Shown in pieces: positions 25,301 to 37,300 of a stretch of DNA of 64,000 nucleotides (positions within the stretch are counted from its first letter, which is position 1; every line of letters starts with the position of its first letter). The notes beneath the pieces are model-generated. The model was not told the DNA's origin, searched no databases, and worked only from the letters and a program-made list of their open reading frames with translations. The position numbers were made by a program, and so were the translations under genes. The stretch comes from Xiphophorus maculatus (lineage: Eukaryota > Chordata > Actinopteri > Cyprinodontiformes > Poeciliidae), in the NCBI RefSeq assembly GCF_002775205.1, contig NC_036461.1, positions 8,221,015 to 8,285,014 of the forward strand, written 5' to 3'.

Positions 25301-28300
25301 TCCTTAAGAGCTACTAAAGCTTCTGTGTCCCCAATTTTAGCAGCAGCACATGCCAGCGAAGGAGTCAGTGCATCACGGATGGCTTCCAGTTCCTTTTGGA
25401 TGTCAGGAAATGTAAGAGATCAAAAAATATGTCTTTCAGGGAACTTGATAAAATCCTCTTTCCAAAGTTTGTAAATTGTAATAATTTTAAACACTGCCAA
25501 TGACAAAGTCCCAAAAGCTAGAAGTAGTGTTTTTTTGGGGGGGGGTTTTACAACTTTTATCAATAAAAATTTATGACTTTACATCTCTAGTATCATGAAG
25601 TAGTCCCTTAAAAAAATCACAAATTGATCTTTGCAAATGTTTTTGTTTGTTTGTTTTTCGGGCATGTGGGGCAGTGGCATGCAGTCAAAGTCATCCAACT
25701 TATTGCCCCAAAAGACTGCATTGGATTGTTTAATCATTTCTATCCTCACCTTTATTTGTTTTGCATCAAATACTACAAAATGCTGTGAAAAACTTTCATC
25801 ATTACTACAATCCAAAATGTATTTTATTGAGATTTTCTTAAACAGACCGGCACAAATTAGTCTATAACAGCAAAGTGGAAGGGAAATGGTACATAGTTTT
25901 AATTTTTTATGCTTAGGGTTGTTGTCCAATTGAAAGGAGAACCTTAAACGTTTTGTCTTCCACTTCACAACTATGCACCACTTTGTGTTCGGTTACCATA
26001 TAACATCCCAATCAAACACTTTGTGGTTTTAACAGGATGATACATGAAAAAAGTTCATGAGGTATTAATACTTTCATCCTTCCTCCAGAAATATATCAAG
26101 AGCTGCACAGACTTTTCTACAGTTTGATAACAATTCCAACAGACAGTATTTATTTCATGTAACATGTCAATGTTTTAATGTGACATTAAGCCTTGAACGG
26201 AAAACTGGAAGGACACAAGCCCCACTGAGCTTTCCTGAGAATCTAAATGAAAAAACGATCACAAAGACAAGTGTAAGAACTTAGGACCTGATTGTCCTGT
26301 TATCAACTGGTTTGCTGAAAATCCTGTTTAGCTGTTGTGGGGGTTGAAACACGTGCGTGGGTGTCTGTCTGCTTACCTCTTTGCAGCTAACGCTCAGAGA
26401 CTTGGCAATGACCTGGATGAACCTGCTGTCGCTCAAGCACAGTTTGGCTCCTTCGAGGTCGGCACTCATCTCACCTCGCAGGTTTTGAGCCATCATCTGG
26501 ACGTGAGGACAAAATAGTTTTTACTTTTATGACATTCCTTCTTTGAAAGGTTCACATCAACGCCAAAGAAAATGACGCCTTTTGAGCAAATAACCTTTTT
26601 CTGAGCATCTAGAGTGAGCTCTTTCTTAGCCAGAACATAGGACAGTTTTGACAAGGCAGCCTCAGGGGTCATGTCACCTCCAGCTAACAGACCGGCATCC
26701 ATCAATACCTGAAAAGTCAGATGAACCAGTCACTTGCAGAGCAGATTGTATAATAATCACTTGCAAAAAAAAAAAACTTCTTGGATGAAAAGTTAATCTG
26801 TGTTTATGTATGTAATCACTTAAACAGATGTGGAACGACATGCATGAAATAAAATTCTAATTTCTTAAAGGAAATTTATGATGAGTAGGTCATCAGTTAC
26901 ATGTGTCTGTTTAACGAGACATAAATATTTGTTTTTAATGAAAGACTGTAGCACAGGAAATATGAATTTTTTTTAATACATAATGAATTCAAAGCAATAT
27001 ATCTTTGAATTTGTATATGTGAAGCTGGACTTCCACAGCAGTAGATGATTGTTAGAAATTTTAAAGACCAATATGCTAGTTTTACAGTGATATGAATACC
27101 ACACTCACATAAAAATAAAAATAAAAACATGAGCAAGTCACATCAATATTAAACAATTATATTGCAAGTGCATATTGTTGTAATTATCATTAAATAAACT
27201 CCCGTACCCTTCCAGTGGCGTAAGAGGCTGAGACTGTCCCCCTCAGACACTGGGTGCAGTTAACCATGATGACACCAGCGTCGGTGGCCTTACTCAACTC
27301 CTCCAGAAGATCGGGGCGGTTATCGGGTGCGTTACCACTGCCATAGGTTTCCAGGACGACGCCCTGCATGGGCGGCTGCAGGAAAGCCCTGACCTGGAGA
27401 CAGATGTGAGCCGGCTCGAGTTGAAAACAGCCCGCATTTACGACCGCATCAACTGCATAGCATCAAATTGAGAAATTAGTATTCCGTGTTATTTTTCCTG
27501 CAGTGCTTTTTACTCTTATGCACAGGACCATTCCCTCTACTAAAAGCCCATCTGGTGCCTTCTCTAAAACCAGTATCTCAATCACCGGTTGGCTGGCAGG
27601 CACTCGGAGGCCCTATAGCACATCATTAACCGTGGCATACGACTAGAACAGCAGATGACTTCAACGGCAGAAAGGAGAGCAATTAATCTGAAGCCATTAG
27701 TGAGAATAAAGTCACTTGGCAAATAGCAGTGTGAGGGGAAGGTGACATTTAAAGTTCGGGGTTCAGTCAGTATTTTTGAGTATAATTAGTAGTTTGACAA
27801 GAAACGTCTGACACAGATCTCAAAACACGCTTCCATACAGCAGGGATGGTGAATAGGCAGAAGTCGCCTGGAGACTAATCAAAACGGTGCCTCATAAAGG
27901 ACTTTAAACGTGGTAAGAAAGCCTTGATAGCAGAGCTGGGTAGAGGGAGCAGATTGAGACAGTAAAGGAGAACCGTTCCCGCAGGTTCTGCAGGGGGAAG
28001 CTCAGCTAAATTGGACGGTATCAGCGGCATTCCTCCCTCCTTACAGGGTGATTGGACATGGGCCATAACTTTCTCTCATCTTTTTCTGGCCAGAACCCGC
28101 ACTGCAGTTTACAAGAGCAGATAAAGTAACAACGGAAAGGTAATTACATAAAAGTAACTCTATTTTATTGCAGTTTGACAAAAAGAGGGCTTTACCTTTA
28201 TTTGGAAAACATTTGCATTTTATGTGTGAATCAATTCAATTTTAATCAAACTTAATTTTGAGCAGGCATTGCTTTTTTTGCCAAACTCTTGTAACTCTGT

Positions 28301-31300
28301 TAATGTTATTGTTAGAGTTTAGATTTATGACAAAAGTCCAAATTGAACCTGGTAAAAAAATGGGTAAAAAAAAACATAAAGTTGTATTAATTGACGAATT
28401 TTAGTCAAAAGAGAGGAAGAGAGGATTCTTACATAGCAGTGAGAATCGCCACCACGGTCCCACCAGTAAGACAGAAATCTAATTTTCTTACTGTTGATGC
28501 AGTGATTCCTGGGAACAACCTGAGCAGACCCACGTTCCTGTTCAGCTCCGTTCTGACTTGAAACTTTGCTGTGGTGTTTGCCCTCCACACCGTATCCCAG
28601 TTAACTAAAACAAAAATAATTAAATTGCTTCAGCCACAGAAAAAATTACACATCTTCAGTATGCAGAAGAATTTTATCTATAACTAACTTTTAAAATCCA
28701 CTTCAGCGGTTGCTAAAGGAGGCAAATTGGGAGAAGTGAACGCATTGAAACTGCCGGCGTCCACCTTAGTAACACGATTTCCTCTGTAGAGCTTGTTGTA
28801 GAAATACAAGCAAACCTGAAAGAGAAGAGATCTAGTTCATGACCAAAATTTGTTGCAGATCGAATCAGTTTCTACATTTTCTGTCTTACTTTTTTTTGAT
28901 GACTTACTTGCATTTTTAGACAAATGTCAGAAAGTAGACCATTGGAGGAAATAAATACCAGAAACACAGAACCTTGCTAAAGTATTCAAAGGTCATTTTT
29001 CTTTTCATTTTGCTACAACCACAAACTTCTGCACTTTTTGTTGAGATTTAATGTGACAAATCAAGACAACGTAGTACATCATAGTCAAGTTATGAAAGAA
29101 ATGCGTGGGTTTCAAACGTTTTGACAGGAAAGTCTGAGAAATCTGATGTGGCTTCTTTTAACCTGATACATTGAAATAAAATCCAGTGTCTGGCACAACT
29201 GCAAACCTGCAATGAGACAGCTGCCAACTTAAACTGACAGGCAGAAGAGTAATAATTAAGAAAGAAGCCAAGAGATTCACAGCTCAGGTGGAACAGTCTG
29301 TCACCAGGGAATCGATGAGTCGTACACAAATGTGGCTTTTATTGAAAAATGCCAGAAGAAATCCTGACTGCAGAAAAATTTCCTCTGGTTCCATGAGACT
29401 AAAACTGAACTTTTTGGTCTACATCCAAAACTAAAAGTGACAAAAACTAACTTCACAAAACCTTGTGAATGCCATTGGTGAAACATGGTTGTGGCAGGCT
29501 GGCAGCATGGTAGTGTGGGTGAATACAAATGAGTATGATTTGTAAAATGGGAGCAAATATGGTTGATCATGCAGACTTCCACCACATAAAGCTACTCAAA
29601 AACTAAAAAAAAATCACCTGATGTAAAATTCTGGTTCACATATGCTGGATAATTTCTAAGTAGATTCGATGGTATATTCTTTACACTAAGTGTTTTAAAG
29701 TGTTTAGATTAAATGAAAAAAGCTGCTCAGTTTGAAACGCTCGGCCCTGACAAGGTATCATTCCTGCTAATCTTCTGCAGAGCGTACGATGAACAGAGTC
29801 AGGTGCTTTCCCTGTTCTATTAACTATTGCGAAACACTCCCGGTCATTAGAAAACATTCCTTCCACACCCATCTCTGAGGTACGTGATGTATTCTCTCTG
29901 CAAATCACATTGTACATTTAATTAATTTAGACATTAATTCAGTAACGGAAAATACTAAAACATTGAGTCACTGCGAATCCTCATATTTGGTTCAGAAATA
30001 AAGCTAAGTTATCAAATAATTTAAAACTATAGAGGCTTTTCAAACCTCAGGAATGACAAACTGGCCGGCGATCAGCAGCGCTCCCAGCAAGTTGTCTCTG
30101 CCATCATTCCTCAACTCATAGATCGGCACCTAAATACAGAAAGTAAACACGTCAAATTTAGCAGCCATGTTTCATAAACTGGTTGGTTAAACTCTTGAAG
30201 ACAGGTTTTACCTGAGAGCCGGTGAGAACGATTGGTTTTCCCAAATGCTCACACATGAAGGACAAAGCAGAGGCTGTGTAAGCCATAGTGTCTGTGCCAT
30301 GAAGAATCACAAACCCATCAAAGTTTTCATAGTTTTTCTGGGGTCAAAAAAATTAAGACAGAGCACACAATGAGAGTTGAAGTTAAAATTCAATGTTTAT
30401 TTTTATATCCTTTTATCTATTATGACCTAGAAAGAAACTGCCCTAAAATGAAGACAATACATTTTAATTATCATCAAAAAGTTGATTTATTTTAGCATAT
30501 TGGTTCGAAAAAATGATTATATAAATTTACTACTCACAGTAAAATTATTGACACAAGGAAGGTACGTCACTAAAGGTTGTTGCTAAAGGAGCTGGCTATA
30601 AATACAGTGTTAATAATATCCAATCATATTAATGAAAAGCTTAATAAAAAAAAAGTGTGGTGAAGAACCCACAGGGATAACCACATCCTCAAGAATCTTG
30701 TCAACCAATGTGGCAAATTGTTATAGCAAATAAAGGTTCATATATTATGCAGTAAAATAACAGATCTTCTGTTAAAAATGTATTTTTATTGAGCTTATGT
30801 AATATTCTAATTTGCTGAGAAAGATAATTTAGGGTTTCCATTAGCTGTAGTGCAGGTTAATCAATAAATGAACAAAAATAAACACTTAAAATATATCACT
30901 TCACGTGTGCCTTATATAATATGAGTTTTCATTTTCAACATTTTGTTGATAATCTAATTTGACGAGATAAACCTCTAAATGTACCTCAATGTCTTTTCCA
31001 ATGCGCCCCCAGTCATCTGTGGTCATGTTGGAGGAGTCGAGTAGAGGACTGTACTCCAGGATCGTGTAGATTATCCTCTTATTTAATTTACTCGGCCTTA
31101 GAAGAAAAACAGTTTACAAATTTAATATTCAGCAAGTCAATAAGCTCAAGTGTTAGTGGAGTTAGTGCAAACACATTCACAACACAAAACATAAACACAG
31201 TGTTAAGGCAAATATTTAAATATGAGTTGATAAACTATTATTAATGTTCATGCTGATTCTTTTTGTATTTAAGTTCTGATTAACAAAAGAAAGTAAGTTT

Positions 31301-34300
31301 AAAGAAGTAGAAATGGCTACTAATAAACAAAAGAGTTGGTGAAGAGACAGTGTTTTTGTAGCTGGGCCTTTCCTTCTCCACAGAAAGCTGCCAAAACCTG
31401 TTTCAAACACAGACAATGAATCCTGCAGGTGGAAAATCAAGGTGTGTTGTCATGCGGGTTATGGAGAACGCAAGGTTCGAACTTTCAGGCCTAGGTTTTG
31501 TTTACACTACTTATTTAACTTCAGCAAAACAACAAGTTTAAAGGGACACAGCTAATGGTACATTCTTGGTCATTTATATATGATTACAGGGGATAGATAT
31601 GTTTTCTCATTCATGAAGCTGGAGAGTCTCACGTCACCTTTCAACCTAAAGAGCCCCACCTGCAACACTCACATGTAGAACAGCGTGACAGCCTCATGAG
31701 TGACTGAAAGATTTCCCCACTAATCTCTTTTTTTTTTTGTTTTCCCCGCTAATCTCTTTTTTTTTGTTTAAAAACCAGGGTGTGACTCCCAGTCTCCCAC
31801 CCCCACATTATCATGGGCAGCCTTATCCCATGGAGATAGGAGCTGAAAGGAACAGCAGGGGGAAGAGCAGGCGGGCCTCAGCCCATCCAACCAGGGGTCT
31901 TCACTAACACTCTTCCAATTAGCCTCTCATCCACACACAACCCTGTGACATATGTTGTTGATAATCTGAGAGCTGAAGTAGCAGAAGAAAACACTATTCA
32001 AATCCCAAATTATTCATCTTTCTGGCCTGAGGTGCATCAAAGCTACGCATTAGCATACCCGTGCTAGGAGGCCTAATAGTTAAAGAATAATAAATGTGTG
32101 TGTTGTGTGTGTGCATTTTTATGAATTGTGTTGGGGGTTGAATAAGGATGGTCTAAGTTTGCATAGATCTAATTAATACAGTTAATACCGGCTCACAAAT
32201 AAAATGTTACTTTATTAATTCATTTGATTAAAAAAAAATGTATTGTTAAGAACAAAACTATTCAGACCAAGTGAAGGTTTAGATTTCAAATTGATTAAAA
32301 AATTACCTGACTAAAATCATCGGCGGATCAGCTTTTTACATGTTTTCAGTTTCACTAATATTTTCATTAATTTAGGTAATGTCCTCACAGTCTGACGTTG
32401 GAAAGTCTCTGTGTGCACAATAATCTTTGGCTCTCTCCATCCACTTTTAGATTAAAACTTTTGCCGAACTGACTCATGGCATTATTTTTACTTGCAGTCT
32501 GAAGAAAGAAGTGCAAATCTAAACCTAAATGTACCAATTTTTGGCCTATCTGTATTGTATAGATTATTTTCACACAAAATGAGACATAAAAGCAATTACT
32601 TATTTTAATTTCATGCATTAAGACTTAGAATTGTTCAGCACTGCTTGAAACACAAGGACTCTGACAGTTGTCACTATATCTTGGATATACAGTATATCTG
32701 TGTGGCACTCCAGTCAGTCTAATCCTTGTCAGTCCTCCCAATAATTAAACAAATTTTAAATTTCTACCACACCTTTTTCTTTAACTAAACTTTCTATCAA
32801 TAAGCTTTGGATGAAAGACTGTAAGAACCTGCCAGTTTCTGACACTCAACACATTGGCTATTAGGCCATAACATGACTAATTTTTTAATCAATGTATGGT
32901 AATATTTAAATTTTGTAAGACATCAAAATAATCATCATGAAATTTACCAAAAATAAGACTTGAAATATATCACTGTGTGTAAATAAAATTACTTTCTGGG
33001 TCTTATAGTCTTATAACCCCTTATAGTCTATACATACATAGTCTTGTACATCTGTAAATAAATATTTATATCTCATAGAGCACTTCTGGATAGATGCAAA
33101 CTACATCTCGTTGCTTGTACTTGTGACAGTGCAATGACAATAAAGTTGAATTCTATTCTATTCTATTCTAATTATTGAATAAAGTTTTTTTTACATTTTT
33201 TTTTATTAAACTCTAACTCAATGAGATGCACCTTCATAAACTTCCAGACAGGACGCAAAAACTGTAAAAAGTTGTTAATCAGCTTGGAGCTCAGTCCATT
33301 CTCATTAATGTGCTGCATGTGGGCAGGACAATAAGACAAACTCTATCAAACATGCTGATCAGGAAATTGTTGTTCGGCTTTTACAAACTGATGCTCCAAA
33401 GAACATTAGATTATCTCAGCCCAGGTTATTATTGTTCACACTTTAAGGCAGCTGAAACCGAGCACACATTAGCTCAATGGAGGGCATTAAGAATATTCAA
33501 GCCAACATTTATTTGACACCATTCTCTGGTCAGCACACCATAGGCAGAGAAACAAAAATACTGTCAAGCAAGTGTCATGCTTTCAGTTTTACAGCACCGA
33601 GGGAACTGGAGATCGGACTGGGGCGTTGGCTTTCTGTTGAGGTGACAAATGCAGGTTAGAGTCATTAAAAGGAATCTGAGCGCTGGAGGAACAGTTTACT
33701 ACAAAAAAAATTCTAAGTTTGGGTCAAAACTAGAAGAAATAAGGAGGTTAAAAGAGCAAATTATATAAAATTGCTACATTTTAGGAATAAACTAAATGTT
33801 AGTTAAAAATCCAACAATATTAGATCATCTTTAAACTGTGTCATACAAAGCAAATTAATGGAATTAACAAAAATAATTTACAAGAAAATTAAGCATACAG
33901 TAGATGATAATTCTTCTAGTGAAGAACAATAGCACCAACCTTACAAGATGCTCACTGGGTTTTTCCCTGGCTCAGATTAAAACAATTTAGAAAATGTGTC
34001 CATTATTCAGCTTTTTTCAAATTCAAATACTTTTTTATAAAACTAACAATAATCTATAAAACACAGTTATGTTGTTTCTATTGTAAATTCAGCTATAGTA
34101 CACAAAGTGGCCTTCAAAAGTTTATATTTAAGAGCATGAGTTATGGCTACATGCTAACTGTTGTTGAACTTACGGCAGAACCAGCGTGTTCTCCAATCTG
34201 TAGTACTCATACAGGCAGGTTTGATGGGCATAAAATTCATCGTGTAGGATGGGCAGCTTGCGCAGACTCTCCACAAGGGCATTCGCTGTAGGAGCATAAC

Positions 34301-37300
34301 CTGTAAAAGAAAAAAATAATAAATGTTGTAACTTATTCTTTGTACTACTTTTTTAAAGAGGGATTTGCCATTGTCAATAACACAATAACAGTCTTCTACT
34401 GAACCCTAGAGGTAAACCTAAGAAATTACATGAACACAATTTTTTTTTTTTTTAAATCTTAACAGGACTTTTTTTAGCTATTTACATCACCCAGGTTTCT
34501 TTGTAGGCACCCCCAAGGAAATATGCTGGAGTTTATATTAATTTTCACAAGTCAGTGTAATTTATTTTGACAACATATAAAGTTGTGCAGTGCTGGGCTC
34601 TTTCATCCAGAGTAAACACCACAGAAAGAGCAAGATAATCAGAGAACATTATGGTGTGAAAAATGTTTGCTGACTTCCTAATTTCCTTTTATTTTTATGT
34701 TTGTCTCACTTAAGTCTTTCACAAGATCAAACCAATTGAAATATAAATGAAAAGCATCACAAGTAACCACAAAATGCAGTTTTTAAATGAAGGTGTTTAT
34801 TTTTGAGAGAGAAAAAAAATCCAAACAGTGAACGGAAAAGTGATTTCGCCTCCCCACTTTATGTTGAGATCCCAAAAAAATGACTTTGCCAGAACACTTC
34901 TTGATGATTTTCAAGACTGGCAAAAGCTGAACACTTTGGAAGGTGTTTGTCTCATTACAACTGCCATAAAGCATCACTGCATTTCAGAAACATCATACTA
35001 GGGATACAGGTTATCGATTAATCAGGTAATCTAAAGTTGATCGATCTTATTGTTCAACTAACAAATTGATAAGCTGCCATTTTCTTAAAAACCTGAGGTT
35101 TTTATCATATGAAGATGATTGGCTGTGTTTCCATAACATAAAGGGATTTTTCTTTCATAATATGTTGAATTAAATTAATTAAATTTTAACATTATTTTGT
35201 GTCATCTGTATAAAATGCTGACCAAAATAAGCAGAAAATTGTGTGATTTGTTATTAAACTTAAGGACCATGCCAAGTGTCTAGATTTTAAAACAGTCATA
35301 CAAAGTGCATATTGCATCACACACTAGTCTGTTTGGACCATTTCTTTCCCCACTCTGGGGTCTCATATCCCTATAACACTGCAATAGATAATGACAGTCC
35401 TTCACTGTTTCCTCATAAAACACTTCAAGAAAGAAAGAATCTTGATGACTGTTAAAATGATTACTTTCTTTGTCTGCACTACTCTGAAAAAAATAAAGCT
35501 TCCTGATTATTCATTATGAAGAATAAGTAAATAACATTTATTTATGAAACATGATAGGGATGCTTCCTCTTAAAGTACACACACACACACAAATACTTCC
35601 CCAAATTATCTGTACTCTTCCTTCAACAGTCCAGGAACCCCAACTTTCTCAATGCCCCGTCGCCATGGAGACTCATTGGTCTGAGGCATCATTTCTCCTT
35701 TTTAAGATTTTAGAATCTCCTGATAATTTTCACTCAAGGCTTACATACAAAAAAAACAGCAGAGTATCTTCTCATTGATGGTACTTGAAATATCATCCTA
35801 CTGTTGAGTCTATTAATTGAAAAAGGGGAATGTGTCAAATCTCAGTTATTTTGATAAACCGTGAATTTTGCCATTTACCAAAAAATCCTGCAGGAGAATG
35901 TCCAGGCATCTGTTCGTGACCTCAAGCTGAAACAAACTTAGGTTCTACAGCTGGACAGTGATTCAAAACACACCAGCAAGTCAACCTCTGAATGGCTGAA
36001 AAAAAATTAACACTTTGGAGTGGCCCAGTCAAAGTCCTGACCTGAATCCTATTAAGATGTTGTTGCAGGACCTTAAAAGGGCCAGTCATGCTCGAAATCC
36101 CTCCACTGTGGCTAAATTATAACAATTCTGCAAAGATGAGTGAGCCAAAATTCCTTTTGATTACAAACTCTTGATTGTAGTGGTTGTCAGTTTTTAGGTT
36201 TTGGGAGGCAGGCACTTTTTCAGGAAGGGTCATGTAGGTTTGGATTTTATTACGCAAAATATAGATTTTATTACGCAAAATATTATTGATTGTCTTACAA
36301 GACAATCAATAATAAACAAGTCAGAGTAAACACTCTGAATGAAAGGTCTCTCAGACAGAGTCAACACATCATTTTCATATCAAGGACAAGAACTCCAAAA
36401 CAGTGGAGCGACAATCTGGCTGCAGCTGCAGAAAAAACTCTTCCAACCTGTGTGTGTGCATGTGTGTGTAACCCAAACAGGTTCATTTGGTGAGAGTTCA
36501 TAAACACTTAAAATAAAGACATAACACAGCATAACCATCAGATCATTAATGTTATAATGTGATGCATAACAATAAAATATTCCACCACATTAGTCAAATG
36601 CATTTTTAGATATCTAATGTAATTATGGATAGGTAGACAAAACCGATTTTATGCCCAAACAGCCTGTCGTAATTGAAAGCAATTTTATTAACACTGCCAT
36701 ATAGGCTCCAACTTAAAAGTACTGTGCACAGCGCTCTTTGAATCACAAGGCATCTTGAACGAGACTGTGTTCGTAAATTTTTAGGATCAATAATTTTAGG
36801 CTGTTTTTTAGTTTTTACAAACTTTTGGGATTACTGTGGTCTTCACCTATTGCAGGATTATATGATCAATGCAGGAAATAAGACCATTTCCAGTCAAGAT
36901 GGTATGCATTGTTCTATCTATCAAATAACTTGATTTTAAAGCTTGAGAACTAAAGAAAGGTATTTCATCGTAATTAATTTTCTTTATTCAGCTTTTGTTT
37001 TTGGTGAATTATGGGCTATATGGTGTTAAAGTTGAGCTAATATGGGACAAGTTTGGACATTCATTATTTGCTGAGCTATAGTAAAAAATCTGGGACGCAA
37101 AAGGCTTAAAAGTTTTAATATCCCAAAAGTTTGTAAACAATTAACTATGGTGACTGTTGAACAGCTGCTACGCAGAAAGAGGAAGGCATTTCCTGCATAC
37201 CAGTGGTTCTCCAATCTGGTCCTCAAGTACCCCAGCCCTGAATGTTTTAGGTGTCTCATTGCTTTTAAACACCTAAAATAAATGAATAGTTGAATAAAAG

